A stretch of DNA of 64,000 bases from Prosthecobacter fusiformis (lineage in GTDB: Bacteria; Verrucomicrobiota; Verrucomicrobiia; Verrucomicrobiales; Verrucomicrobiaceae), in the NCBI RefSeq assembly GCF_004364345.1, contig NZ_SOCA01000003.1:372001-436000 (forward strand), read 5' to 3'. The translations under genes and the position numbers were made by a program. The notes under the pieces were generated by a model that worked only from the letters and a program-made list of their open reading frames with translations, was not told the DNA's origin and did not search any database. Below are positions 40,810 to 50,595 of the stretch, in pieces. Every line of letters begins with the position of its first letter. Within the stretch, counting starts at the first letter, position 1.

Positions 40810-42014
40810 TAGGTGCAGAAATCCCGTAGCAGCATATAGACCGACTTGTAAATAAATTTTTCTTTAAGGCACCTCTGGAAACCTATTTTGCCAGGGATGG
40901 ACTTTCATCGGGCAGAAACCAGTGCATCGATAGGACATGAAGCGCTACCGCAAGAGAGAGGAGGAGGTCTTTTCAGCGCCCTTGAGCACGAGCAGGTCGT
41001 ATCCAGCAAAAGCACCGGCATCCTCAAACTGCGCAATCTCATCTCCTAGGATGAGCATCCGCCTCTTCTTGAAGAGCGCACCGGCTATGCCACACGCGGC
41101 TTGAGCAATGCGGCTTGCCGCCCTTGCTCAAGTGCTCATGTTCATAAGCGCAAGCAGCCTGTCGGACTTTGACAAGCGCCAGAAGTGTTAAAAAGTCCTA
41201 TGGCCTGCTTTGTGTACATTAACCACGACACGCCACTGCTGCTGCCCCCTGACCTGCGGGACTGGCAGCCTGAAGGGCACCTGGTGCACTTGCAGACGCC
41301 CGCAGCGAGATATCCTGCAAAGACTGATAACAGGGAACACGGGAATTGGGCGTCCAAAACCACTGACAATCAGCGCCTTGGAGAGAGGCGAGAGGCTCCA
41401 AAATCAACAATGACCTACCTTTTGCTCCGAATGTCCGTGTAAATTCGCGTTATCAGGGAATTCAGAGAGACCATTTCGATCCCAGAATAGTCCACCGCCA
41501 TTCTTCGCCGACTTTAGGAGGTGAAGAATGCCCTCCGAAGCTCGCAGAGCGCAGGGTGGGCTCCACCTTTTCCGCCCGGCTTCGAATGGCACGCCTCTTT
41601 GCCTATTCGAAATGCTATGTGCTAGGTCTATTTGATTCGGAGCAACGCAGCCACATACAAGGGCTACACGGGATTCACCGAGGATCTAGGCCGATGGCCG
41701 TGACATTTGTCAATCCGGCTGGAATCCTGCTTTGATAGCCTCCTTCAGAACCCCACCCCACGACTGTGATCCGCCCGGATGGCGAGGCTGATGTGGGAGG
41801 ATGAGCCAGCAAGCGAACCATAGAACTCTTTCCAAACTTTCCCAATCTTCACACCAATTTCATTCATTGAATGATTCACGCGAGCGGGCCTGATAGCCGA
41901 TTTCCAAGATTTTAATTTGGGCACAAAGAAATTTAGCTTCCTTGAGAAGAAAGGTCTGGACGCTCTACCTTTCACGTTACTTTTGTATGCCTTGGGGTCG
42001 GGCAATCTAGACGC
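40810..42014. other. Gene-poor interval with decayed sequence
   Basis: About 1.2 kb with no intact gene. It contains an IS1182-like transposase fragment (annotated separately). A leftward open stretch at about 40930-41080 ends RMLILGDEIAQFEDAGAF and then LLVLKGAEKTSSSLLR, unassigned and possibly a 3' remnant of a gene. The part from 41640 to 42014 holds nothing I recognise other than the presumed promoter of the sigma factor gene. Confidence 0.5.
41200..41289 (+). pseudogene. N-terminal fragment of an IS1182-type transposase
   Basis: A 30-codon stretch reads YINHDTPLLLPPDLRDWQPE and then GHLVH, the conserved N-terminal motif of IS1182/DUF772-type transposases. The similarity ends abruptly after HLVH, where the frame continues with unrelated sequence. 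No catalytic part and no terminal inverted repeats are visible, so this is a remnant of an old insertion. Confidence 0.6.
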
Positions 42015-42575
42015 ATGGGCAATGAAAAATCCATTCCTCCATCTGAGCCAGGCATGAGTTTGATGCCATCGGGAGGCTTTGAGAGTCTGTTGTCGGAGCA
42101 TTCGGCTTCCATCCGTTTTTACGTTCGCTCGTTGATGCCGGGCTATGAAGGCGCGGACGATCTGGCACAGGATACGATGATCAAGCTTTGGGAGAAGCGT
42201 GACCAATACATGGAGGGCACGCGTTTCAAAGCCTGGGCTTTTCAGACGGCCAAATACCTGGTGCTAAACCAGCGCCGGAAGCTGGCACGCTCCCCCGTGA
42301 TTCTGCTGGATGACGAATTAGTGGAGCAGATCGACAGGCGCTGGATGGAGATGGAGCCCATCCCCACCGATGAAGCCCATGCGGCGCTGAGCCAGTGCCT
42401 GGAGCTGTTGAAAACGGAGGACCGAAATCTTTTGCATGCCCGTTATGCAACCGAGACTTCTTTGGAGACATATGCTGAGCAGGAAGGGACCCGGCCTGGC
42501 ACTTTAAAAGCCCGTTTGTTTCGTCTTCGGGACGCCCTCCGTGATTGCATTGACCGACGCCTTGGAAACTCATGA
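42015..42575 (+). CDS. ECF-type RNA polymerase sigma factor
   Basis: A 186-residue sigma-70-like regulator. Region 2 (about 25-95) includes ADDLAQDTMIKLWEKRDQY and FKAWAFQTAKYLVLNQRRK; region 4 (about 120-180) includes LECLELLKTEDR-like helices (LSQCLELLKTEDRNLLHARY) and TLKARLFRLRDALRDC. It belongs to the ECF groups of Planctomycetes and Verrucomicrobia that are paired with FecR-like proteins. Its stop overlaps the FecR-like gene by 4 bp (ATGA), so the two are translated together. It probably drives the adjacent polysaccharide-utilisation genes; its target promoter is not identifiable here. Confidence 0.93.
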   Translation: MGNEKSIPPSEPGMSLMPSGGFESLLSEHSASIRFYVRSLMPGYEGADDLAQDTMIKLWEKRDQYMEGTRFKAWAFQTAKYLVLNQRRKLARSPVILLDDELVEQIDRRWMEMEPIPTDEAHAALSQCLELLKTEDRNLLHARYATETSLETYAEQEGTRPGTLKARLFRLRDALRDCIDRRLGNS

Positions 42576-44002
42576 TCCCCACTCCTCCAGAAGATCCTTT
42601 CAAACTGAACCGCAGGCTCGATCGGCTGATCGAAGGCAGTCTGACGGCTGAGGAAGCACAGGAGGTGCAGGCCTGGATGAAGTCAGATCCGGAGATCCTG
42701 TCTCTCTACCTGGAGAAAATGCGGATGGAATCGCTGTTGAGGGACCATGCCTGGCCAGCCAGACCGAAGGCTGCGAGGTGGCGTACAAACGCACGTCAGG
42801 CACTGGTTTGGGCTGCGGCTGCCGTGATCCTGCTGTCCGCCATTGGTTTGTTTTGGCGCTATGATTCGCCTCCTGGATCTGCACTCGCAGATGGAAGTGG
42901 GCTTCCAAGTGTTCAGTTTTCGGCGGCCTCGGTCTTTGATACCACTTTGGCCCGGCTTCCGGATGATGGAAGGCTTCAGTTCGGGGACGGGGTTATCATG
43001 AATGATGGTTCGGTTTCCATACGTCTTCCCAGCGGTGTGGAGGCGGTGCTGAAAAGTCCGTCCCGTTTTGCGATCACAGGTGCCAATCGGTTGAAGCTGG
43101 ACCATGGGGCAGGCTGGTTTCGGGTGCCTCCGGCGGCGAAGGGATTTACGGTGGATCTGCCAGAAATGGAGGTCGTGGACCTGGGCACTGTCTTCACGGT
43201 ATCCGTGGACGAAGAGGAACATCAAGTCCAGGTGGAGCAAGGTCTGGTGGAGGTCAGGCAGCGCCTGGGTGAGATTCCTGTGCGGCAGTTGAAAGCGGGG
43301 GAAAAACTGATGCGGCGTGCGAATCAGCAGACGGTGCAGGTGGTTTCGGGGACTTCGTTGATGGACCCTCTGGCCATGATGGAAAAGCCGGAGATTGTTT
43401 TCCAGGAATCACTGGCTGCTGTGCCTGATCAGCCTTTCACGGAGAGGCAGCCTTTGAAGGGAACCTGGACCGTGCTGGAGGGAGATCCGCAAATCAGCAA
43501 GGGGCGCTTTGCTGCGAAGTCGAGCTTCACGCACCTCATGGGCCGTTTTACCCGCCCTATCGAGTCTTCGGAAAACGCGGTCATCATGGTCAGTTTCAAG
43601 TCGGCCTCGCCCATGTCCCTCTTCCACTCCAAAGGATTTGCTGGAGTCAGTCTGTTTGATGGAGATGGCGAGATGTTCTTCCTCGGTGATAAATACACCG
43701 ACTCCTATTCATGGGAACTGGTGGCTTATGGCAGGAACTTTTGGAGGCCTGGCGAAGGTCAGAAAAAGCCGGCTTACAATCTGGCCATCCAGGGCAGTGA
43801 AGAGACTTTCACCCTGCGTTACCGTCAGCGCACGGGTACCTTTGAGGTTTTTCGCGGCTGGGGGGTGCAGGGGCTGCCGGTCGTCCGTGGGATGACCGAT
43901 CCGGGACTGCGATTTGATGGGGTGCGCGTGGCCAATGGTCAAGGAGGTGACTTCTCATTCGAGGAACTCCAGGTCTCCGTGATCAAAGATACGGCGGAGT
44001 GA
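42572..44002 (+). CDS. FecR-domain anti-sigma-like membrane protein
   Basis: A 476-residue protein. The cytoplasmic N-terminus (about 1-70; LIEGSLTAEEAQEVQAWMKS) is the anti-sigma-type helical region, followed by one membrane segment (about 77-95, ALVWAAAAVILLSAIGLFW). A FecR domain spans about 120-250 (SVSIRLPSGVEAVLKSPSRF, GAGWFRVPPAAKGFTVDLP, EVVDLGTVFTVSVDE, QVEQGLVEVRQRLGE, LKAGEKL). The C-terminal part (about 290-470) resembles a lectin-like jelly-roll fold, which may sense a sugar outside the cytoplasm. It is translationally coupled to the ECF sigma gene and probably controls it. Confidence 0.88.
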   Translation: MIPTPPEDPFKLNRRLDRLIEGSLTAEEAQEVQAWMKSDPEILSLYLEKMRMESLLRDHAWPARPKAARWRTNARQALVWAAAAVILLSAIGLFWRYDSPPGSALADGSGLPSVQFSAASVFDTTLARLPDDGRLQFGDGVIMNDGSVSIRLPSGVEAVLKSPSRFAITGANRLKLDHGAGWFRVPPAAKGFTVDLPEMEVVDLGTVFTVSVDEEEHQVQVEQGLVEVRQRLGEIPVRQLKAGEKLMRRANQQTVQVVSGTSLMDPLAMMEKPEIVFQESLAAVPDQPFTERQPLKGTWTVLEGDPQISKGRFAAKSSFTHLMGRFTRPIESSENAVIMVSFKSASPMSLFHSKGFAGVSLFDGDGEMFFLGDKYTDSYSWELVAYGRNFWRPGEGQKKPAYNLAIQGSEETFTLRYRQRTGTFEVFRGWGVQGLPVVRGMTDPGLRFDGVRVANGQGGDFSFEELQVSVIKDTAE

Positions 44003-44104
44003 ACAAGAGGTGGTGAGTGGGGGCGTCTGGAGCATCCACCATGTTTTTTGGAAACTGTGCAACCGTACGGAGAGTCAGGACATTTGCGGTCAGCCCAACC
44101 CGCT

Positions 44105-46108
44105 ATGAGATCCCTTTGCACTGCCATCCTTGGCCTCCTCGTTCTTTCGCCTGCCCAGGCCGCCCCCTCGGGACAGGAAATCACGGCCCGTCAGGATCGG
44201 CGGCGTATTCTCTCGCTGGCGGACAATGCGCTGAAAATGGTGCCGGTGAGCATCACTCAGAATCAATCCCCTTTGAGCGAAGGTAGGCCTAACGAGTTTT
44301 TCTCCATGAGCGACTACTACTGGCCTGATCCGGCGAAGCCGGATGGTAAGCCCTACATCATGCGGGATGGCCAGTCGAATCCTGGCAATTTCAACAAACA
44401 TCGCGAGGCCCTCATGGACATGCGGGATGCCACGTCTGCGCTAGCAGCGGCTTATGCCCTGACCCAGGACGAGCGTTATGCGAAGAAGGCAGTGCAGATG
44501 CTGAAGGTCTTTTTCCTGGATGAAGAAACTCGGATGCAGCCCAGTCTGGATCATGCCCAGACCATCGTGGGGAAGCCGACGCCGGATCGCGGTACGGGTC
44601 TGATTGATACCTTGCATTTGGTGGAGGTGCCACTGGCCGTGCTGACGCTTCGGAATTCCACAGCCATGGAACCTGCCATCTTTGAGAATCTGCGGCAATG
44701 GTTCGCCGATTACACTTCCTGGTTTGCAACCAGCGGGAAAGGCAGGAACGAGGCGAAGGCCAGGAACAATCATGCGGTGGCTTACTGGCTGCAGCTCGCC
44801 GCCTTTGCTACACTCACGGAGGACATCGAGCTTCTGCGGGAATGCCGCAGGCAGTTTAAAGAGGTGTTTGTGCCTGTGCAGATGGCTGCCGATGGCGGCT
44901 TTCCTTTAGAGCTGGGCCGCACCAAACCCTACGCCTACTCGATCTTTCAGCTCGATAACATGGCCGCGCTCTGCCAGCTGCTGTCCAGTGAGTCTGACAA
45001 TCTTTGGGCCTTTACCACTCCAGACGGCAGGTGCATGGCCAAGGCAGTGGCCTTTCTTTACCCTTATCTGGCCGACAAAACCTGCTGGCCTTTGAAGCCG
45101 GACATCCATGCCTGGGAGGGCTGGCCGGTGAGGCAGCCCGCGTTGTTGTTCAGTGGTCTTGCCTTTCATGAAGACAAGTATCTGAAACTGTGGCGTGAGC
45201 TGAAGCCTGATCCGGAAGACTTTGAGATCCGGCGTAACAATGCGATCACCCAGCCTCTGCTATGGACGACAATTTTTGATCACTCCGGTGCCACCCCTGC
45301 GCCGAAAAAGATCCGGGCTCAGCATGTGTTTGAGCCTAACAAAAAGCTCATCTTCGAAGATGATTTCCAGAGCGGACTTCTTGAGCGTTGGAACATCTCT
45401 GAGGATGATCGTTATGCCCTGCCTGCTGCCTCCCCCGAGCGCATTCAGGTGGTGGATGCGCCAGGGTTGCCAGATGGGGCCAAGGCTGCACGCTTTACCG
45501 TCAAACGTGCCCCGAATTCTTTCCGCTCGGAAATTTCGCTGCCTCACGAAGATGGTTTTCAAGAGCGGTGGTATTCCGCCCGCATCCTTATCCCTGAAGA
45601 TTGGGGTTTCGATCCTGCAAAAGCGCACGACATCGTCATGCAGTGGCACAGCATTCCTGGAAACTGGCAGCCGACTCATCCAAATCTGGCCATTTCGGTG
45701 AGCAATGACCGATGGTTCATCAGACAGAGCTTCGGCTCCCCGCAGGAGGGCCCCACGCGGCGCAGTGAACAGCTGAATGAGCGTGTGCGCAGAGGTGGCT
45801 GGGTCTCCTGGGTCGTCCATGCGAAATGGTCTCCGAAAGAGGATGGACTCATACAAATCTGGAAGGACGGCAAGAGGGTCTTCGATCAAGCTGGTCCCAA
45901 TGTCTATGGCACCATCGGTGTTGAATACACGCCTTACATGAAGACCGGCATCTATCATCCAGTGTGGCACACGGACACCGATGAAAAGCACCAGGCTTTT
46001 GAGGCTGAAATACCTGTTGTCACCGTCAAGACTGTCTATGTGACCGATGTCATAATCGGCAGCGAACGTTCAGCTCTGGAAGACTTTATTGCCCCAGCCC
46101 AACCCTAA
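44105..46108 (+). CDS. Two-domain polysaccharide lyase (alginate-lyase family plus heparin-lyase-I-like)
   Basis: A 667-residue secreted enzyme from the ATG at 44105, which gives a signal peptide (MRSLCTAILGLLVLSPAQA). The first domain (about 45-390) matches the Alginate_lyase family (PF05426): SMSDYYWPDPAKPDGKPY, RDATSALAAAYALT, GLIDTLHLVEVPLAVL and RNNHAVAYWLQLAAFA, with Asn-His as likely catalytic residues. The second (about 410-660) matches the Polysacc_lyase/heparin lyase I type jelly-roll: DDFQSGLLERWN, FRSEIS, HDIVMQWHSIPG, WVSWVVHAKWSP and YMKTGIYHP. The fusion suggests attack on uronic-acid polymers. Actual substrate is unknown. It lies between the FecR-like gene and a Tat-exported oxidoreductase. 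Confidence 0.88.
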   Translation: MRSLCTAILGLLVLSPAQAAPSGQEITARQDRRRILSLADNALKMVPVSITQNQSPLSEGRPNEFFSMSDYYWPDPAKPDGKPYIMRDGQSNPGNFNKHREALMDMRDATSALAAAYALTQDERYAKKAVQMLKVFFLDEETRMQPSLDHAQTIVGKPTPDRGTGLIDTLHLVEVPLAVLTLRNSTAMEPAIFENLRQWFADYTSWFATSGKGRNEAKARNNHAVAYWLQLAAFATLTEDIELLRECRRQFKEVFVPVQMAADGGFPLELGRTKPYAYSIFQLDNMAALCQLLSSESDNLWAFTTPDGRCMAKAVAFLYPYLADKTCWPLKPDIHAWEGWPVRQPALLFSGLAFHEDKYLKLWRELKPDPEDFEIRRNNAITQPLLWTTIFDHSGATPAPKKIRAQHVFEPNKKLIFEDDFQSGLLERWNISEDDRYALPAASPERIQVVDAPGLPDGAKAARFTVKRAPNSFRSEISLPHEDGFQERWYSARILIPEDWGFDPAKAHDIVMQWHSIPGNWQPTHPNLAISVSNDRWFIRQSFGSPQEGPTRRSEQLNERVRRGGWVSWVVHAKWSPKEDGLIQIWKDGKRVFDQAGPNVYGTIGVEYTPYMKTGIYHPVWHTDTDEKHQAFEAEIPVVTVKTVYVTDVIIGSERSALEDFIAPAQP

Positions 46109-46150
46109 ACGCGGGACTGCTCAGCCTTTATTTACTCCAATACACATTTT

Positions 46151-47482
46151 ATGAACCAACCCACTGTTTTTTCACGTCGTCACTTCCTGAAAACCGCCGG
46201 TACCAGTCTCTTTGCCGCACCCTTCATCACCAGCGGACTTCGGGCTGCCTCGCCTAACGGCAAGCTTCGTCACGCTGCCTTTGGTGCCGGGGGCATGTCA
46301 TGGCGTGACATCGTTTCTCTGGCGGACCATCCCATGCTGGAGTTGGCGGCGGTTTGTGATGTGGACACACGACAGTTCGACAAAATAAAGAAGCAGTTCC
46401 CCAAGGCCAAGCTGTATCAGGACTGGCGGGAAATGTTGGAGAAAGAGGGGGATAGCATCGATTCTGTGAATGTCTCCACCCCCGACCACATGCATGCGCC
46501 GATGGGGCTGCGCTCGATGGACCTGGGCAAGCACCTGTATGGCCAAAAACCGCTAGCTCAAACATTGCACGAATGTCGCAAGCTGATGCTCAAGGCGCGA
46601 GAAAAGGGCGTGATGACGCAGATGGGCATCCAGGCATCATCCGATTTTACGGAGCGTTATGCGGTGGAACTCGTGCACCTCGGGCTCATCGGCAAGGTGA
46701 AGGAGGTGCACACTTTCTCGAATAAGAAATGGGGTGATATGGAGCCAGTGCCGACCAGTGCCAGCCCTGTGCCTGCGGAATTGGATTGGAACATGTGGTT
46801 AGGCCCCGTCACGGACCGTCCGTATATCGAGGGCTACTATCATCCCAAAGAGTGGCGGAAGCGCCGTGACTTTGGCACTGGCACCCTTGGAGACATGGGC
46901 TGCCACATGTTCAGTGGCTGGTTTCGTGCACTGGAATTGGCCGCGCCAATCGCGGTGAAATCGTTGGGAGCCACTCCACTGAATGCAGTGAACTGGGCCA
47001 CCGACTGCGTGGTCGAATACACTTTCAAAGGTACGGAAAGAACTGAAAAAGACACCATCAAGGTGACTTGGTATGATGGTGATGCTCGCCCCCCTGTGGC
47101 TATCACTTCTCTGGTTCCAGAGGGCAAGTTCCCCGATCAGGGCAGCATTTATATTGGGACAGAAGGTGTGCTGCTGCACCAGCATACCAGCACGCCGATG
47201 CTTTATCCGCGTGAAAAATTCACGGGCTTTCGTTACCCGAAACTGCAACCGCGCAATCACTGGTTTGATTATGTGGACTGCTGCTTGAAAGGTGGCAGCA
47301 CACGCCCCACCGCCCATTTTGACTATGCGGCACCTCTTACCGAAGCCGTCCTCCTGGGGTGCATCGCCACGGTCTTCCCCAAGGAGAATCTGACATGGGA
47401 TGCCGAGGCCTTGAAGATTACCAATCACGAGGCAGCCCACGGCATGGTCACTCGCCAGTATCGCCCAGGCTGGGAAATTTGA
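46151..47482 (+). CDS. Gfo/Idh/MocA oxidoreductase with Tat signal
   Basis: A 443-residue NAD(P)-type oxidoreductase with a twin-arginine signal (SRRHFLKTAGTSLFAAPF), so it acts outside the cytoplasm. The Rossmann domain begins LRHAAFGAGGMS, and VNVSTPDHMHAPMG follows. The usual EKP motif reads YGQKPLAQ, with Gln instead of Glu. The C-terminal domain contains DFGTGTLGDMGCHMF and WFDYVDCCLKGG, typical of the exported Planctomycetes/Verrucomicrobia members of the family. It lies in the lyase-sulfatase operon and probably oxidises or rearranges a sugar product. Confidence 0.93.
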   Translation: MNQPTVFSRRHFLKTAGTSLFAAPFITSGLRAASPNGKLRHAAFGAGGMSWRDIVSLADHPMLELAAVCDVDTRQFDKIKKQFPKAKLYQDWREMLEKEGDSIDSVNVSTPDHMHAPMGLRSMDLGKHLYGQKPLAQTLHECRKLMLKAREKGVMTQMGIQASSDFTERYAVELVHLGLIGKVKEVHTFSNKKWGDMEPVPTSASPVPAELDWNMWLGPVTDRPYIEGYYHPKEWRKRRDFGTGTLGDMGCHMFSGWFRALELAAPIAVKSLGATPLNAVNWATDCVVEYTFKGTERTEKDTIKVTWYDGDARPPVAITSLVPEGKFPDQGSIYIGTEGVLLHQHTSTPMLYPREKFTGFRYPKLQPRNHWFDYVDCCLKGGSTRPTAHFDYAAPLTEAVLLGCIATVFPKENLTWDAEALKITNHEAAHGMVTRQYRPGWEI

Positions 47483-47519
47483 TTGTAGATTGCATCGTTT
47501 GTTATGCCCTTGTCATCGC

Positions 47520-49016
47520 ATGAAATCTTCTTTGCCCTTCATCCTCCTGCCCTTCGCGCTTGGTTTCACAGCGCTTGCTGAGGAAAATCCCCCGCAGCCG
47601 AATGTCCTCTTCATTGCCGTGGACGATCTCAATGACTGGATCGGCTGCATGAAAGGACATCCACAGGCCAGGACACCGAACATCGACCGGTTGGCGGAAC
47701 GCGGGATGCTCTTCACTAACGCCCACTGCGCTGCTCCTGTATGCCTGGCTTCCCGCACGGCCTTGTTTAGCGGTCGCTATCCCGACCAGACCGGTGTTTT
47801 TAGCAACTGGGGAAAGACCAAGGGCAAGGCACCGGCCAAGTCATGGCAGATGCCCCTGCACTTCGCTGCTTCGGGTTATGAAACGCTAGGGGCGGGAAAG
47901 CTGTACCACTCGGCATCTCCCCAGTTCTTTGATGACTACTACGACACCGAAAACCGCTGGAGTCCATTCACTCAGGAGCAGGCCCGTTACATCGACGCTG
48001 AGCTTCCCACCAAAAGCAGCGCTAAGCCGAGGCACCTGATTCAAAACGGCCCTGGTGGTCGCGACTGGATACTGCCTCTCAATGGCCTGCCGAGCGAGCG
48101 CAATCCTGACAGCAATGAAGGCGAGTCCTTTGATTGGGGGCCGGTCGATGTCGCAGACGAAGAAATGGGCGATACCCGGGTCACTCAGTGGGCCACGAAA
48201 AAGATCGAAGAGAAACGAGCCAAACCCTTTTTTCTCGGCGTCGGTTATTACCGGCCTCACATCCCCCTCTTTGCCCCTCAACAGGATTTTGATTCACTGC
48301 CGCCCGTTGAAGCCATCCAACTGCCCGCCAGTATCCCTGACGACTTGGATGATATCGGCGAGGCTGGAAGGAAGTTTGCGCTGGATCCCATCACCGCAGG
48401 CACTCACAAACTGGTGACCGACCACGATCAATGGCAAGAGGCTGTCCGCGCCTACCTCGCTTGCATCACCTATGTGGACCGACAGATTGGCAGCTTGGTC
48501 ACGGCACTGAATGCCAGCCCTCATGCCGACAATACCTGGATCATTCTTTTCAGCGATCACGGATGGCAGTTAGGCGAAAAGCAACACTGGGGTAAATGGA
48601 CGGGCTGGAGAGCCTCTACCCGCCTGCCTTTGATTATCGTGCCTCCCGCCAGCTTTCAGGCCGCACGTGGAAAAGTTTGTGCAGAAGCTGTCAGCCTGAT
48701 GGATCTCTATCCCACCTTGATCGAGGTCTGCAACTTGGCTGAAAAGAAAGGCGTCGCTGGTCAGTCCCTCGTTCCGCTGATGAAGAATCCTGCTTTGGAA
48801 ACCGGACGCGGCGTCATCACCGCCTTTGATCCGGGCAATCATGCGCTTTCGACTCGCGACTGGCGCTACTTGCGTTACCACAGTGGCGAAGAGGAGCTTT
48901 ATGACATCCAGGCTGATCCTCATGAGTGGCACAACCTGGCCCAGGACACCGCGCATCAGGCCCGGCTGGGCGAACTCCGCACTCAGTTGGAGGAAGAATT
49001 GAAGAACATCCGATAA
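47520..49016 (+). CDS. Sulfatase, iduronate-2-sulfatase-like
   Basis: A 498-residue exported sulfatase from the ATG at 47520 (signal MKSSLPFILLPFALGFTALA). The metal site VDDLNDWIGCMKGHPQA (about 34-50) is that of iduronate-2-sulfatase-like enzymes (type S1_7). The formylglycine motif is CLASRTALFSG with Cys75 and Arg79, so the Pro of the common CxPSR is replaced by Ala. Later motifs YYRPHIPLFAPQ, FSDHGWQLGEKQHWGK and ELYDIQADPHEWHNLA complete the active site. It lies 8 bp before a second sulfatase gene. It probably removes sulfate from uronic-acid residues; a maturase gene (FGE or anSME) is not in the window. Confidence 0.93.
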   Translation: MKSSLPFILLPFALGFTALAEENPPQPNVLFIAVDDLNDWIGCMKGHPQARTPNIDRLAERGMLFTNAHCAAPVCLASRTALFSGRYPDQTGVFSNWGKTKGKAPAKSWQMPLHFAASGYETLGAGKLYHSASPQFFDDYYDTENRWSPFTQEQARYIDAELPTKSSAKPRHLIQNGPGGRDWILPLNGLPSERNPDSNEGESFDWGPVDVADEEMGDTRVTQWATKKIEEKRAKPFFLGVGYYRPHIPLFAPQQDFDSLPPVEAIQLPASIPDDLDDIGEAGRKFALDPITAGTHKLVTDHDQWQEAVRAYLACITYVDRQIGSLVTALNASPHADNTWIILFSDHGWQLGEKQHWGKWTGWRASTRLPLIIVPPASFQAARGKVCAEAVSLMDLYPTLIEVCNLAEKKGVAGQSLVPLMKNPALETGRGVITAFDPGNHALSTRDWRYLRYHSGEEELYDIQADPHEWHNLAQDTAHQARLGELRTQLEEELKNIR

Positions 49017-49023
49017 TGCCACA

Positions 49024-50508
49024 ATGAACAGACTATTCATTTTATCGCTCGGGCTGAGCCTGATGCTGCCTATGGCCTCGCATGCTGCTGAAAGCATGCG
49101 CCGACCCAACATCCTCTGGCTCATTGGGGAAAATCTCTCTCATGACCTCGGCTGCTATGGTGCCAAGAATGTCCACACACCCAACCTGGATGCACTGGCC
49201 TCAGAAGGGGTGCGTTATACACGGGTGTTTGCCACCAACCCAGCCTGTGCGCCCAGCCGTTCAGCTTTCTTTGCGGGCATGTATCAGACCACGACGGATA
49301 CGCATCCTATGCGCTCCCATCGTGATGATGACTTCAGGCTTCCCGAGGGCGTCAGGCCTGTCACTCATCGTCTCAAAGACGCAGGATATTATACCGCCAA
49401 CATTAAGACCGTCGGGCAGGACACGGTGGGCACTGGGAAACTAGACCTGAATTATGTCAACGAAGGCTCCATCTATCATGAAGGTTCCAGCGCATGGGAA
49501 ACGGTGAAGAATCGCCAGCCTTTTTTCGCAGTCGTGAATGCTGAGGAAAACGAGTATGACATCTATGACCGGAAGAGTGCGGAAAAAGAGAGAGTCGAAT
49601 GGGTGGGGGAAAGCATCCATGTCCAGCACGCCAAACCCGAAAGCGGGACGCCACCGCCTTATTATCCGGATCACCCGGTGGTGAGGCAGGAGTGGGCGCG
49701 TTATTTAAACTCCGTCTCCGGAATGGATCTTCGGTTTGGCAAAGTGCTGGCTCAGTTGCGTGCCGAGGGTCTCGAAGATAATACCATCATCATCTTCTTC
49801 GGTGACAATGGCCAGTTGGAGCCTCGTGGCATTCACTGGTGCTATGACAACGGTTTGCGGGTGCCTATGATCATCAAATGGCCAAAGAACTTTCCTGCTC
49901 CGACCCAGATTAAAGCAGGGACCGTGGATGAGCGCATTCATAGCCTGATCGATGTCACGGCGACGACGCTGGCTCTGGCAGGATTGCCAAAACCAGCCTT
50001 GATGCAGGGCCGCGTCTTTTTAGGGGACCTCGCAGAGGCCCCCCGCACCTTTGCCTTCTCCGCCAGGGACCGCATTGATGAAACACAGCAGCGCATTCGC
50101 TCGGTACACGAAGAACGGTATCATTACATCCGCACCATCTCCAGCGGACCCACCTTTGCCTCACTGAACCGTTATAAGGAAAAATGCTTTGCCATCATGC
50201 CAGTCATGAGAGACCTGCATGCCCAGGGCAAGCTCACCGGACCTGCCTTGGAACTCATGCAGCGCACCGGCCCATGCGAGGAGCTTTATGATACAGAGGC
50301 TGATCCGCATGAGATAAATAATCTTGCCGGATCTCAGGAGCCCACTCATCGCGAGGCCCTGATCCGCCTGCGTGCGGCATTGGATGCCTGGATGGTCGAA
50401 ACAGGTGACCGGGGAGCCGTTCCTGAGGCTCCTGAAGTGGTCGCCCCCTTTGCGGGGGAGATGCACCAATGGTTCGGCACACCTGCCTGGGCACAGCCCA
50501 AACAATAG
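49024..50508 (+). CDS. Sulfatase, heparan N-sulfatase-like
   Basis: A 494-residue exported sulfatase with signal peptide MNRLFILSLGLSLMLPMASHA. The first metal motif is LIGENLSHDLGCYG, with Glu-Asn where many sulfatases have Asp-Asp, as in the sulfamidase-like S1_8 group. The formylglycine motif is CAPSRSAFFAG (Cys75, Arg79). FFGDNGQLEPRGIHWCYDNG supplies the second metal and sulfate ligands, and ELYDTEADPHEINNLA closes the domain. It follows the other sulfatase after 8 bp and is co-transcribed. By similarity it may act on N-sulfated glucosamine; not proven. Confidence 0.92.
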   Translation: MNRLFILSLGLSLMLPMASHAAESMRRPNILWLIGENLSHDLGCYGAKNVHTPNLDALASEGVRYTRVFATNPACAPSRSAFFAGMYQTTTDTHPMRSHRDDDFRLPEGVRPVTHRLKDAGYYTANIKTVGQDTVGTGKLDLNYVNEGSIYHEGSSAWETVKNRQPFFAVVNAEENEYDIYDRKSAEKERVEWVGESIHVQHAKPESGTPPPYYPDHPVVRQEWARYLNSVSGMDLRFGKVLAQLRAEGLEDNTIIIFFGDNGQLEPRGIHWCYDNGLRVPMIIKWPKNFPAPTQIKAGTVDERIHSLIDVTATTLALAGLPKPALMQGRVFLGDLAEAPRTFAFSARDRIDETQQRIRSVHEERYHYIRTISSGPTFASLNRYKEKCFAIMPVMRDLHAQGKLTGPALELMQRTGPCEELYDTEADPHEINNLAGSQEPTHREALIRLRAALDAWMVETGDRGAVPEAPEVVAPFAGEMHQWFGTPAWAQPKQ

Positions 50509-50595
50509 CGGACGCAGCATTTTTTATGCAACCCTCATCAGAGGTAGGACATGGGCAAGTGAACCACCGGTTCCAACCCAACCAACCACCCTCTG

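Noticed and set aside
41404-41592. 62-codon reverse frame in the gap before the sigma factor
   Set aside because: Short, no domain, and lies in decayed sequence.
41745-42206. 153-codon reverse frame overlapping the ECF sigma gene start
   Set aside because: It runs antisense into a clear sigma factor gene and matches no family; at most its 3' part is old remnant DNA.
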